Below are positions 16,978 through 25,836 of a stretch of DNA of 64,000 bases, piece by piece. The stretch comes from Flavivirga aquimarina (GTDB lineage: Bacteria > Bacteroidota > Bacteroidia > Flavobacteriales > Flavobacteriaceae), in contig NZ_JAUOEK010000072.1 in NCBI RefSeq assembly GCF_030540835.1, positions 1-64,000 on the forward strand, read 5' to 3'. The translations under genes were made by a program, and so were the position numbers. Position 1 is the stretch's first letter. Each line of letters opens with the position of its first letter. The notes beneath the pieces are model-generated. The model was not told the origin of the DNA. It saw nothing but the letters and a program-made list of their open reading frames with translations, and did not search any database.

Positions 16978-18033
16978 ATGTCGTCATTTCACAAGCTATC
17001 GATTAAAGATATAAAAAGAGAAACTGATAATTCAGTAAGTATTTCATTTAATGTTCCGGATAATTTAAAAGACACTTTTACTTTTAAAGCTGGACAATAC
17101 ATTACATTAAAAACTAACATTGATGGGCATGAGGTAAGACGTGATTATTCCCTTTGTGTAGCTCCAAAAAGCGATGAATTAAAAGTAGCTGTTAAAGCTG
17201 TAAAAGATGGTACTTTTTCGTCTTATGCAAACAACCAATTACTGGTTGGTGATACTTTGGAAGTAGCGCCTCCAAAAGGACGTTTTGTTTTTGAACCCAA
17301 CGATTCTAAAACAAAAAATATTGCTGCGTTTGCTGCTGGTAGTGGTATTACTCCTGTTATAAGCATTATTAAATGTGCATTGGAAGAAGAAGTGCACAGT
17401 AAAGTTATTTTGGTTTACGGTAATAAAACAATCGAAGACACCATGTTTTTAAGTGAACTATTAGAGCTTCAACACAATTATAAAGATCGTTTTTCTATAC
17501 AGTTTGTATTTAGCCAACAAGATAAAGAAGATGCTATTTTTGGTCGTATTGAAAAGAGTACCGTTAATTATGTTATGAAAAATAAGCATAAACATGTTGA
17601 TGTTGATGCTTTTTATCTTTGCGGACCAGAAGCTATGATTCATACGGTAAAAGATGTTTTAACAGATCATGGTATTGATGAAAATCGGATACATTTTGAG
17701 CTTTTTAAAGCTGCAAAACCCGCCGAAATACAAGATGATATTGTTCCAAACGGTAAAACTAAAACAACGGTTATTGTTGATGAAGAAGCATCTACATTTG
17801 AAATGTCTCAAAAGCAAACAGTTCTTGAAGCTGCCTTAGATGAGGACATTGATGCGCCATATTCTTGTCAGGGAGGTATTTGTAGCAGTTGTTTAGCTCG
17901 TATAAAAGAAGGTGAAGCAACTATGAGGCAAAATAATATTTTAACCGATAATGAAGTTGCCGAAGGGTTAATTTTAACATGCCAGGCTCATCCTACTACA
18001 CCAACTCTTGTGGTAGACTATGATGATGTTTAA
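16978..18033 (+). CDS. PaaE-like FAD / 2Fe-2S reductase
   Basis: 351 aa with three domains in order: an FAD-binding barrel (RRDYSLC, the flavin RxYS motif), an NAD(P)-binding domain (AAGSGITPVISII) and a C-terminal plant-type ferredoxin domain. The latter has four cluster ligands in CQGGICSSC plus TCQAH (C-x4-C-x2-C-x29-C). This is the architecture of PaaE, the reductase of the phenylacetyl-CoA epoxidase, and of related oxygenase reductases. None of the paaABCD genes is present, so a general electron-transfer role to an unknown oxygenase or desaturase is more likely. It is divergent from padR and shares the palindrome region. Confidence 0.9.
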   Translation: MSSFHKLSIKDIKRETDNSVSISFNVPDNLKDTFTFKAGQYITLKTNIDGHEVRRDYSLCVAPKSDELKVAVKAVKDGTFSSYANNQLLVGDTLEVAPPKGRFVFEPNDSKTKNIAAFAAGSGITPVISIIKCALEEEVHSKVILVYGNKTIEDTMFLSELLELQHNYKDRFSIQFVFSQQDKEDAIFGRIEKSTVNYVMKNKHKHVDVDAFYLCGPEAMIHTVKDVLTDHGIDENRIHFELFKAAKPAEIQDDIVPNGKTKTTVIVDEEASTFEMSQKQTVLEAALDEDIDAPYSCQGGICSSCLARIKEGEATMRQNNILTDNEVAEGLILTCQAHPTTPTLVVDYDDV

Positions 18034-18034
18034 T

Positions 18035-18075
18035 CCCTCTCTGTCCTTCGGACATCTCTCCCAAAGGGAGAGAAG
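18035..18075. repeat. Hairpin-rich intergenic repeat
   Basis: Two stems lie in tandem: GTCC-TTC-GGAC (18043-18053) and CTCTCCC-AAA-GGGAGAG (18056-18072). They lie between the convergent PaaE-like and GT9 genes. I recognise this CCCTCTCTGTCCTTCGGACA type of element from other Bacteroidota genomes. It may also work as a terminator. Confidence 0.65.
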
Positions 18076-19095
18076 CTAGATTACAGACTTAATTTTATTT
18101 ATAACAGTTTCCGGAGAAATGCTTCCGGATGCTTTTTTATAGTTTTCCGGATATTTATTACCGTAAACAGATGTAGGGATTTGCGGAAACTGGTTTCTAT
18201 CTGGTAATAAAGCATAGTCTTCTGGTTGATTGAATGGTGCAAATCCTGCAAATGGATGTGTAACTCCCCAGACAGCTACCACCTTAACGCCTAACATACT
18301 GGCTATATGTGCGTTACCGGAATCCATTGAAAGCATTACTTCTAAATTCGAAATAATATCTAATTCTTCATCAAGTGATATTTTTCCCGCAACGTTTATT
18401 ACATTGCCTATACGATCTTCAAAATCATTTAAAATGGTTATTTCCTTTGTTCCTCCTCCAAATAAAATGATTTTGTAGTCTTTTGAAAGCACTGTTATAA
18501 CGTCCTTCATCAAGTGTAAAGGATACATTTTCCCTTCGTGCGCTGCAAAAGGGGCTATTCCAATCATTTTTTTTGAATCTAACCCTACAAGCAATTGAAT
18601 TTTCTTATTTAAAATCGATTTACTTGGAAATGTTGGCTGTGATAAGTCTATCTTAAAGCCTAAAGTATCAAACACATCTACATACCTTTGGTGTGTTGTC
18701 TTTAATTGCCGAAATGTTTTACCGGAAATCAAGGCGTTCTTTTCTGCTCTCCCTTTATCAATCTGAACGAACGGTGTTTTAAAGAAAAAGTGTTTTAAAA
18801 TGTTACTTCGAAGGACATTGTGTAAATCGGCAACAGCATCAATACCTGTATTTTTTAATGCTTTTGACAGTTTATATAATCCTAAAACCCCTTTGTGTTT
18901 TCCTTTAACCTCGGCAGGAAACACATTAACATTTGATAAATCTCTAAAAAAGGGTTTAAAGAAAGCTTTTGTTAAAACCGTTATTTGAATCTCAGGATAT
19001 TGGGCTGTAAATGCCCTTAATATGGGAATAGTCATTGCAACATCTCCCATAGCAGAAAGGCGAATGACTAAAATATGTTTAGGCTCGTTTGGCAT
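18076..19095 (-). CDS. GT9 glycosyltransferase (heptosyltransferase-like)
   Basis: 339 aa. The N-terminus ILVIRLSAMGDVAMTIPIL and the C-terminal SMDSGNAHIASMLGVKVVA then WGVTHP are the signatures of the glycosyltransferase 9 family, which adds heptose to LPS core in enterobacteria. The product would act at the inner face of the cytoplasmic membrane on lipid A core. The exact sugar is uncertain in flavobacteria. It is encoded 103 bp downstream of the DUF4254 gene in the same direction; the two families often occur together, hinting at a shared role in LPS core assembly. Confidence 0.9.
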   Translation of the reverse strand: MPNEPKHILVIRLSAMGDVAMTIPILRAFTAQYPEIQITVLTKAFFKPFFRDLSNVNVFPAEVKGKHKGVLGLYKLSKALKNTGIDAVADLHNVLRSNILKHFFFKTPFVQIDKGRAEKNALISGKTFRQLKTTHQRYVDVFDTLGFKIDLSQPTFPSKSILNKKIQLLVGLDSKKMIGIAPFAAHEGKMYPLHLMKDVITVLSKDYKIILFGGGTKEITILNDFEDRIGNVINVAGKISLDEELDIISNLEVMLSMDSGNAHIASMLGVKVVAVWGVTHPFAGFAPFNQPEDYALLPDRNQFPQIPTSVYGNKYPENYKKASGSISPETVINKIKSVI

Positions 19096-19104
19096 AATAA
19101 TTAT

Positions 19105-19190
19105 GTCATATTGAGCGTAGCCGAAATACCTTTAAAGTGAGATTCTTCTCTTGCTTCGACCCCGCTTAGAACAGGTCATTCTGAATGACA
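19105..19190. repeat. Dispersed intergenic repeat copy
   Basis: GTCATATTGAGCGTAGCCGA begins the element and matches the complement of 6449-6470. It continues as GAGATTCTTCTCTTGCTTCG and GGTCATTCTGAATGAC, the latter a small hairpin. It fills the spacer between DUF4254 and the GT9 gene. Confidence 0.6.
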
Positions 19191-19198
19191 AACTGTTT

Positions 19199-19804
19199 TT
19201 ATTTTTGCGAACGTAAAACTGGATTTAATTCATCATCATTATACATTTTCATCTGCTTATAAACTTTCATGTATTTATCTCCTTTTTCAATATCGCTAAG
19301 TAACGTATCTATAGCTGTAGATAAATCTACGCGTTGCTCTAATAAAACATCTAATTTTTTCTGACATGCTTCTTTATGAGTGTCAGAAGCGTCTGTTCTT
19401 GTCGCCTCTTCATTCATATGGTACACTTTTAACGCTAAAATAGACAATCTATCTACTCCCCAAGCTGGACTTTCTGTATTAATAGTTGCGTCAACTTTTG
19501 AGGTAATATCTTTATATTTTTCAAGAAAATAACTATCAATATATTCAACCATATCCGTTCTATCCTGGTTCGATGCATCTATTTGACGTTTTAATGTTAA
19601 AGCTGCAACCGGATCTATTTGAGGGTCTCTAATAATATCTTCGTAATGCCATTGTACTGTATCAATCCAACATTTTCTATATAGTAAATGCTCTAATAAA
19701 TCACTTTTATCATAGGCATTTTCAAAAGGTTGATCTACTGTATTAATTATATGATATTTTTCAATAACATCCTGAAATATTTTGTTAGCTTTTTCTGTAA
19801 ACAT
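19199..19804 (-). CDS. DUF4254-family protein
   Basis: 201 aa, hydrophilic and almost fully helical, with no signal peptide or membrane segment. I assign DUF4254 from blocks such as LLYRKCWIDTVQWHYEDIIR followed by DPQIDP, and WGVDRLSILALKVYHM. No enzyme activity is known. It lies just upstream of a GT9 glycosyltransferase in the same direction, the usual neighbourhood of this family in Bacteroidota, so a role in LPS core synthesis is inferred from context only. Confidence 0.85.
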   Translation of the reverse strand: MFTEKANKIFQDVIEKYHIINTVDQPFENAYDKSDLLEHLLYRKCWIDTVQWHYEDIIRDPQIDPVAALTLKRQIDASNQDRTDMVEYIDSYFLEKYKDITSKVDATINTESPAWGVDRLSILALKVYHMNEEATRTDASDTHKEACQKKLDVLLEQRVDLSTAIDTLLSDIEKGDKYMKVYKQMKMYNDDELNPVLRSQK

Positions 19805-19968
19805 GTTCTCTTTATTTTAAAGTGTAAACCTACGAAAATTATATAAAATAAGAGCACACATTCTCTTTATGTAGATTCACAATTTCTTTTACATTAAAAC
19901 ATCATGGTTATCGTAAATATATTTTATATTTAGCCAACTTTACTATTCAAAAAACTCCGTATAACAGC

Positions 19969-20628
19969 ATGTTTATTCACAATATATCTAAAGAAAACTC
20001 CATATTAAACACCTTTATTTCTGAAATTAGAAATATTAATATTCAAAAAGACAGTATGCGTTTTCGTAGGAATATTGAACGTATTGGCGAAATTTTGGGT
20101 TATGAAATGAGTAAATCTTTAAATTACGTAAACTCAACTGTTGAAACTCCTTTAGGAACTTGCCATATTAACCTATTGAATAACGATATTGTATTATGCT
20201 CTATTTTAAGAGCTGGGGTACCATTACACAACGGATTACTTAATTATTTTGATACTGCTGAAAATGCTTTTATTTCGGCTTACAGACATCATAAGCACAA
20301 TCCTGAAAGTTTCGAAATTGTTGTAGAATATTTGGCCTGTCCAAATTTAGAAAACAAAACACTTATTCTTGCAGACCCCATGTTGGCTACTGGACAATCC
20401 ATGGTAGCAACTTTTGAGGCTTTAAAGCCATTCGGAATACCCAAAGAAGTCCATTTAATTAGTGTTATTGGAGCTCAAAAAGGTGTTGATTTTATTGAAA
20501 ATAATTTTGATGATAAAACGCATTTATGGATTGCTGCCATTGACGATAAATTAAATGACAAAGGTTATATTGTCCCAGGTTTAGGTGATGCGGGCGACTT
20601 GGCTTTTGGAGAAAAACTACAACAATAG
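19969..20628 (+). CDS. upp: Uracil phosphoribosyltransferase
   Basis: 219 aa cytosolic salvage enzyme that turns uracil and PRPP into UMP. The PRPP-binding motif LILADPMLATGQSMVATFEA is diagnostic, and the uracil-binding loop at the C-terminus includes GYIVPGLGDAGDLAFG. LCSILRAGVPLHNGLL is the further conserved block. A partial -7 box (TATATTTA, 19929) precedes it. Its last 12 bp overlap the end of the convergent DUF6427 gene. Confidence 0.95.
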   Translation: MFIHNISKENSILNTFISEIRNINIQKDSMRFRRNIERIGEILGYEMSKSLNYVNSTVETPLGTCHINLLNNDIVLCSILRAGVPLHNGLLNYFDTAENAFISAYRHHKHNPESFEIVVEYLACPNLENKTLILADPMLATGQSMVATFEALKPFGIPKEVHLISVIGAQKGVDFIENNFDDKTHLWIAAIDDKLNDKGYIVPGLGDAGDLAFGEKLQQ

Positions 20629-21540
20629 GGTTATAAATGGAATAATAATCAGTAATGAAAGAAATACTTCTTTAAACCATTTTTCTTGAATAACTTCAAT
20701 ATAATTTGCTATAATTATAGCAAGTGGTGCAAACATGAATAGAAATTCACTTCCGCTTTTCTCAGGTGCTTGAAGTACTATCAAAAAGGCAATTAAAACG
20801 GCTATACTAATAATTTTAAAAGAAGCTCTAAAGTCTTTTTTCTTCTTTTTAATATTCTGTAAATAAAATATGGAGGACCAAACCCCAAAAGACAATAGTA
20901 GCGTAATAGCTACTAGATATTTTACAGAATTATAATTACTAAAATCGTAACTAATTTTTGGTGATATATTAAATATTCCAAAAAAATCATCATAAATAAT
21001 GATAGAGCCTGCTATAAAAATCACAAAAACAGTAACGACTCCTAAAAAAGGAACAATCCAATGCCTTAATTTTTTATCTGTATATAGAAAAAGTGTAACT
21101 GGTATTAAAGCAAAAAATAGAATAGCCCAAAAATAAAATAACGATGCGATAGCGATCCAAAAAGCAGCATCAAATAATTTCTTCTTTACATTTTTTTGAG
21201 ATCGTAAACTCATGATACGTCTTAAACCTAACAAAATAAAAAAATTAGATAAAATAATATCTGTATTAATCGTCGTATGGACAATTAACAGTAAAAACAG
21301 ACTAAATAATAAAATCTCATAGTTATTCTCTTTCGTTAAATTATTCTTATTAACTATAAAGCTTAAAAGTAAAACAGACATACAACAAACAAAAAGTAAA
21401 ACAATTTGTTTTAATACAAACTCCATTGTAACTGACTCGTTTACTAACTTTACTCTAGCAATTATGAACGCTAAAAGTGTTATTAAAAAAACAATGATGA
21501 AATTTATTGACTTAGATTTGCTAAAAATGCTTGTTATCAT
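20617..21540 (-). CDS. DUF6427-family membrane protein
   Basis: 307 aa with roughly eight to ten membrane helices (for example NFIIVFLITLLAFIIARV and ILLFVCCMSVLLLSFI) and short basic loops. I assign DUF6427 from the neighbourhood upp - DUF6427 - DUF6341 - purD, which recurs in Flavobacteriaceae. No function is known. It may be a transporter or a glycolipid enzyme of unknown type. The ATG is adjacent to a divergent promoter for the DUF6341 gene, and its 3' end overlaps upp by 12 bp. Confidence 0.8.
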   Translation of the reverse strand: MITSIFSKSKSINFIIVFLITLLAFIIARVKLVNESVTMEFVLKQIVLLFVCCMSVLLLSFIVNKNNLTKENNYEILLFSLFLLLIVHTTINTDIILSNFFILLGLRRIMSLRSQKNVKKKLFDAAFWIAIASLFYFWAILFFALIPVTLFLYTDKKLRHWIVPFLGVVTVFVIFIAGSIIIYDDFFGIFNISPKISYDFSNYNSVKYLVAITLLLSFGVWSSIFYLQNIKKKKKDFRASFKIISIAVLIAFLIVLQAPEKSGSEFLFMFAPLAIIIANYIEVIQEKWFKEVFLSLLIIIPFITLLL

Positions 21541-21560
21541 TAACTCTTTTTGTATTTTTG
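21531..21560 (+). promoter_or_regulatory. Promoter of DUF6341 gene
   Basis: TTG (21531-21533) and TATTTTTG (21553-21560) with a 19-bp gap, a full match to the Bacteroidota consensus. The -33 box overlaps the first codons of the divergent DUF6427 gene. Predicted leader before ATG 21609 is about 40 nt. Confidence 0.7.
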
Positions 21561-21608
21561 CTACGTAAATATACTAACTATAAAATGGTTAGAAAACAAT
21601 AAAAAAAC

Positions 21609-21836
21609 ATGAAAGATTTCTTTTACGCTATACAGGATTTATTTGTTGATGTGCTTTTTGCGCCATTAGATGCATTACGAGCACTTGAACTTGAAAACTG
21701 GTTTGCAGCAAATACTATTTCTTGGATTTTCCTTATTATTGGTTTTGTTGCTATGGTTTATTGGATGAAACAACTTAAAATATTTAACGATAATAATGAA
21801 GAAGATAAAAGTGTTTCTTCACACTCATTCTTATAA
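21609..21836 (+). CDS. DUF6341-family small membrane protein
   Basis: 75 aa with one clear membrane helix (ISWIFLIIGFVAMVYWM) and an acidic tail (NDNNEEDKSV). The N-terminus MKDFFYAIQDLFVDVLFAPL is amphipathic and ALRALELENWFAANTI follows. The family is small and restricted to Flavobacteriaceae as far as I recall. The gene has its own promoter and its end overlaps the convergent purD by 6 bp. The conserved place beside purD is its only functional clue. Confidence 0.8.
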   Translation: MKDFFYAIQDLFVDVLFAPLDALRALELENWFAANTISWIFLIIGFVAMVYWMKQLKIFNDNNEEDKSVSSHSFL

Positions 21837-23102
21837 ATCGAATCCGATATCCTTACGATAATTCATCTTATCGAAATGTAGTTTTTCTATATTTTGGTAA
21901 GATTTTTTTATGGCTTCTTGATATGTATCACCATATGAAGTAATAGCCATAACACGTCCGCCGGAAGTTATTATTTTATCATTATTTACTATAGCTCCTG
22001 CATGAAAAGGTATAGAATCTTTAATGTTTTCTACCCCTGTAATTTCTTTTCCTTTTTCATAGGCTTCTGGATACCCACCAGATACTAGCATAATAGTTGT
22101 TGCAGCACGTTCGTCTATTTCAAGATTGATTTTATCTAATGAACCATTAGACATGGCTTCAAGTATTTCAACAAAATCATTTTTTAACCTAGGGAGTACC
22201 ACTTCAGTTTCCGGATCTCCCATACGTACATTATATTCTATCACTTTTGGGTCGTCTCCAACTTTAATGAGTCCAATAAACACAAACCCTACGTAGGGTA
22301 AATTATCTTTTTTAAAGCCTTCAATAGTTGGTTTTACAATACGTTCTTCTATTTTATTAAGGAATTCGTCAGTAGCAAAAGGCACTGGAGAAATTGCTCC
22401 CATACCTCCTGTATTTAATCCGGTATCTCCTTCGCCAATTCGTTTATAATCCTTAGCTGTTGGCAGAATTTTATAATTTGTACCATCTGTTAATACAAAA
22501 CAGCTTAATTCTATACCGTCTAAAAACTCTTCAATAACTACTTTCGTACTGGCCTCTCCAAACTTAGCATCAACTAGCATACTTTTTAATTCGGTTTTAG
22601 CCTCTTCTAAATCATTCAGAATAACAACACCTTTACCAGCAGCTAATCCATCAGCTTTTAAAACGTAAGGTGCTTTTAAAGTTTCTAAAAAAACATACCC
22701 TTGTTCTACGGTTTCTTTTGTAAAACTCTTATACGCTGCCGTTGGTATATCGTGTCTATATAAAAATTCTTTAGCAAATTCTTTGCTTCCTTCTAATTCT
22801 GCTGCTATTTTTTGAGGGCCAATAACAGATACGTGTTTAATTGTATCGTCATTTAAAAAATAATCGTGAACTCCATTAACAAGTGGGTCTTCTGGTCCCA
22901 CAACAACCATATTAATACCTTCTTTTAAAACAAGCTCTTTAATAGCCTCAAAATCATTTACTCCAATATTTACATTAGTTGCTATTTCCGCTGTTCCGGA
23001 ATTTCCCGGGGCTACAAATAATTGTTTACATTTTGGGCTTTGCGCAATTTTCCAAGCGAATGTATGTTCTCTTCCTCCAGAGCCAAGAATTAAGATTTTC
23101 AT
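21831..23102 (-). CDS. purD: Phosphoribosylamine-glycine ligase
   Basis: 423 aa enzyme of purine synthesis that joins glycine to phosphoribosylamine using ATP. The N-terminus MKILILGSGGREHTFAWKIA is the family signature, and the ATP-grasp core contains PYVLKADGLAAGKGV and EYNVRMGDPETEVVLPRL. Length is normal. It stands alone on the minus strand, separated from the CapK-like gene by 323 bp that hold a repeat element. The stop codon overlaps the DUF6341 gene by 6 bp. Confidence 0.97.
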   Translation of the reverse strand: MKILILGSGGREHTFAWKIAQSPKCKQLFVAPGNSGTAEIATNVNIGVNDFEAIKELVLKEGINMVVVGPEDPLVNGVHDYFLNDDTIKHVSVIGPQKIAAELEGSKEFAKEFLYRHDIPTAAYKSFTKETVEQGYVFLETLKAPYVLKADGLAAGKGVVILNDLEEAKTELKSMLVDAKFGEASTKVVIEEFLDGIELSCFVLTDGTNYKILPTAKDYKRIGEGDTGLNTGGMGAISPVPFATDEFLNKIEERIVKPTIEGFKKDNLPYVGFVFIGLIKVGDDPKVIEYNVRMGDPETEVVLPRLKNDFVEILEAMSNGSLDKINLEIDERAATTIMLVSGGYPEAYEKGKEITGVENIKDSIPFHAGAIVNNDKIITSGGRVMAITSYGDTYQEAIKKSYQNIEKLHFDKMNYRKDIGFDL

Positions 23103-23167
23103 TTATATATGGTGTTTTTAGGTTCCCACTTCACATGAGAATATCAAATTTTCGTTGAGATTATCTC

Positions 23168-23320
23168 AAAAGCCATTATAATTTACTTTGTCAGGTTGAG
23201 CTTATCGAAACCAAACTTGATTATTAATGAGTTAAAAATATTTCGACAGACTCAATATGACATCGCACTCACTTTCGAGACAACATCGTAATTTTCTTAA
23301 ATGCAAAAATAATGGCTTTT
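23168..23320. repeat. Repeat element with 12-bp terminal inverted repeats
   Basis: AAAAGCCATTAT (23168-23179) and its exact complement ATAATGGCTTTT (23309-23320) flank about 130 bp. Inside, GTCAGGTTGAGCTTATCGAA and TTTCGACAGACTCAATATGA are two inverted copies of the dispersed repeat. The whole unit is shaped like a small non-autonomous mobile element, though target duplications were not found. Confidence 0.5.
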
Positions 23321-23386
23321 TAGGTTTAGCCATGAATTGTTTCATGTTTTTTTCATATAATCATTATAAAAAACGGGATTTATATT

Positions 23387-23394
23387 TAGCTTTG
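23387..23394 (+). promoter_or_regulatory. -7 promoter element before CapK-like gene
   Basis: TAGCTTTG matches TAnnTTTG; the predicted start lies some 25 nt before the TTG start codon at 23426. No TTG was found at the -33 distance, so this is a partial match. Confidence 0.35.
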
Positions 23395-23425
23395 TTTTTC
23401 AGGCACTAACAAATAATATTTCTAG

Positions 23426-24745
23426 TTGAATTTATTCAATCTTTCTTTAAACCTTAAGGGCTTTCCTATACGAAAAGCCAAACTTGTTTTGAAAGATATT
23501 CAAGAGAAAAGTGATGCTGAATTTAACACCTACATTAAAACCAGTAAAGAAGCGATTGTTTCTTATCACTTAATACATAATTCGTTTTACAAATCTTTTG
23601 CAAAAAAGGCAGACCCGCGAGATTGGAATACTATTCCAGTGATGTTGAAAAAAGATTTACAACAACCGTTAGAAACACTTTTGTCGGATGGGTTTTCAAA
23701 AAAGAATATTTACATCGATAAAACATCTGGGGCATCTGGGCAGCCTTTTATTTTTTCTAAAGATAAATTTACTCATGCTTTAACCTGGGGTATTATCATG
23801 GATCGTTTTTCTTGGTTTGATCTTAATTTTAATACCACAAAACAAGCACGGTTTTACGGAATTCCCTTAGATAAAAAAGGCTATTACACAGAAAAGCTAA
23901 AAGATTTTATAAGCAACAGATATCGGTTTAATGTCTTTGATTTGAGCAATAAAGCTCTGGATAATTGGCTAATCGATTTTAAAAAAAAGCCTTTTGTCTA
24001 TATGAATGGCTATACCAGCCCTATGGTACAATTCGCTAAATATCTTGAACGTGAAAATATCACTCTTAAGTCTATTTGCCCTACTTTAAAAGCTTGTGTT
24101 GTAACCTCCGAAATGCTTTTTGAAGATGATAGGCAACTTATGGAAAAACAATTTGGAGTCCCTATAATCAATGAATATGGTGCTTCTGAATTAGATTTAA
24201 TTGCTTTTGAAAACACAAAAGGAGAATGGATTATCAATAGTGAAACGCTCTTTGTAGAAATTCTAGACGAAAACAATAAGGTGTTACCTTATGGTGAAGC
24301 TGGTCGTTTGGTCATTACTTCTTTATATAATAAGGCGCAACCATTTATAAGATATGATATTGGAGATATTGGTATGCTTTCGAAAAAAAGTACGCCTAAA
24401 AAACCTATTCTGGAAAAACTAATTGGCAGAACAAATGACATGGCTATATTACCTAGTGGAAAAAAAGCTGCCGGTTTAACATTTTACTACATTACGAAAA
24501 GTATCATTGAAAATGATGGTAACGTTAAAGAGTTTATTATTGAACAGATAAAGCTTGATACATTTAAAATTTACTATGTTAGCGATCATGATATCTCTTT
24601 AACCAAAATTGATTTGATAAAAAATGAAATGGAAAATTATCTTGAAAACGGACTTACTATCTTATTTGAAAGACAAACCAAATTAAAACGCTCAAAAAGC
24701 GGTAAATTGAAACAGTTTTCATCACTAATATACCCAAACAAATGA
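23426..24745 (+). CDS. CapK-like adenylate-forming enzyme
   Basis: 439 aa related to phenylacetate-CoA ligase and capsule protein CapK. The AMP-binding loop TSGASGQPFIFSKD is near residue 105, with NEYGASELD and RYDIGDIG further on. Such enzymes activate a carboxylate as an acyl-adenylate. In capsule loci they are thought to attach an acyl or amino-acyl group to a sugar, but no substrate can be predicted here. The start is TTG: a stop lies directly upstream and the next Met is at residue 72, inside the conserved region. It overlaps wecB by 4 bp and starts a three-gene plus-strand operon. Confidence 0.88.
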   Translation: MNLFNLSLNLKGFPIRKAKLVLKDIQEKSDAEFNTYIKTSKEAIVSYHLIHNSFYKSFAKKADPRDWNTIPVMLKKDLQQPLETLLSDGFSKKNIYIDKTSGASGQPFIFSKDKFTHALTWGIIMDRFSWFDLNFNTTKQARFYGIPLDKKGYYTEKLKDFISNRYRFNVFDLSNKALDNWLIDFKKKPFVYMNGYTSPMVQFAKYLERENITLKSICPTLKACVVTSEMLFEDDRQLMEKQFGVPIINEYGASELDLIAFENTKGEWIINSETLFVEILDENNKVLPYGEAGRLVITSLYNKAQPFIRYDIGDIGMLSKKSTPKKPILEKLIGRTNDMAILPSGKKAAGLTFYYITKSIIENDGNVKEFIIEQIKLDTFKIYYVSDHDISLTKIDLIKNEMENYLENGLTILFERQTKLKRSKSGKLKQFSSLIYPNK

Positions 24746-25836
24746 ATATAACTATAGTTGCTGGCGCTAGGCCTAACTTTATGAAAATTGCTCCTATTAT
24801 TGAAGCGATTCAGAACAAAAAAAAAGACGGTGTTAATATCAATTACAGACTTGTACACACGGGGCAACATTACGATAAAAACTTAAGTGATACCTTTTTT
24901 GAAGAACTAAATATTCCTTTCCCTGACAGCAATCTTAACGTTAAAAGTGGCACGCAAGCAGAGCAAACGGCTGCCATCATGATTGGTTTTGAAAAAGAAC
25001 TGGAACAAAACTCCAGTGATTTGGTAATGGTAGTTGGTGATGTTACCTCAACTATGGCCTGTACTATTGTAGCTAAAAAAGCCAACACAAAAGTAGCTCA
25101 TGTTGAAGCAGGAATCCGTTCTGGTGATATGAAAATGCCTGAAGAAATTAACAGAATTGTAACCGATAGCTTAACAGATTACTTTTTTACAACGTCCATG
25201 TATGCTAATGAGAATTTAATGAAACTCGGTATACCGAAATCGAATATCTTTTTTGTTGGTAATGTCATGATCGATACACTTCGAAAAAATGAGGCTCGCT
25301 TAAAAAAACCTGTGATTTGGAAGGATTTGGGCTTATCTGAGAAACAATATTTTGTCATGACACTTCATAGACCCAGTAATGTTGATGAAGAGGATCTTCT
25401 AAAAAAGCTAGTCACTCAAATTGTATTACTAAGTGAAAATTACCCCATTATTTTCCCTGTTCATCCCAGAACTAAAAAGCTTTTAAGTGGTTTAGATCTA
25501 AATTTTAAAAATCTTCATTATGTTAATCCTTTAGGTTACTTAGAATTTAATTATTTAGTAAAGCATGCCTTTGCTGTATTGACCGACTCCGGAGGTATAA
25601 CCGAAGAAACTACAGTTATGAATGTGCCTTGTTTGACGCTTAGAGATTCTACAGAGCGCCCTGAAACTTGTGATATAGGAACTAATATCTTAGTCGGAAA
25701 TGATTCTGAAAAAATTGAAAATGCTTTTAAGATATTACTAACTAAATCATGGAAACAAGGAAGTATTCCTGAATTATGGGATGGAAACGCAGCAAATAGA
25801 ATTGTTAACCACTTAGTAGACATTTATAAGTTATAA
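24742..25836 (+). CDS. wecB: UDP-N-acetylglucosamine 2-epimerase (non-hydrolysing)
   Basis: 364 aa enzyme that interconverts UDP-GlcNAc and UDP-ManNAc. Diagnostic blocks are all present: GARPNFMKIAPI at the N-terminus, HTGQHYDKNLSD, VEAGIRSGDMKMPEEINR, TLHRPSNVD, HPRT and DSGGITEE. The partner dehydrogenase WecC, which would make UDP-ManNAcA, is not in this window, so ManNAc itself is the simplest product to be incorporated. It lies between the CapK-like gene (4-bp overlap) and a GT4 gene (one-base overlap) and is probably translationally coupled to both. Confidence 0.94.
   Translation: MNITIVAGARPNFMKIAPIIEAIQNKKKDGVNINYRLVHTGQHYDKNLSDTFFEELNIPFPDSNLNVKSGTQAEQTAAIMIGFEKELEQNSSDLVMVVGDVTSTMACTIVAKKANTKVAHVEAGIRSGDMKMPEEINRIVTDSLTDYFFTTSMYANENLMKLGIPKSNIFFVGNVMIDTLRKNEARLKKPVIWKDLGLSEKQYFVMTLHRPSNVDEEDLLKKLVTQIVLLSENYPIIFPVHPRTKKLLSGLDLNFKNLHYVNPLGYLEFNYLVKHAFAVLTDSGGITEETTVMNVPCLTLRDSTERPETCDIGTNILVGNDSEKIENAFKILLTKSWKQGSIPELWDGNAANRIVNHLVDIYKL

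Noticed and set aside
16978-18033. Phenylacetate degradation operon
   Set aside because: The PaaE-like reductase is alone, with no paaABCD or ring-opening genes nearby.
24742-25836. Full WecB-WecC pair for UDP-ManNAcA
   Set aside because: No WecC is present; the only UDP-sugar dehydrogenase sequence is decayed and looks like Ugd.
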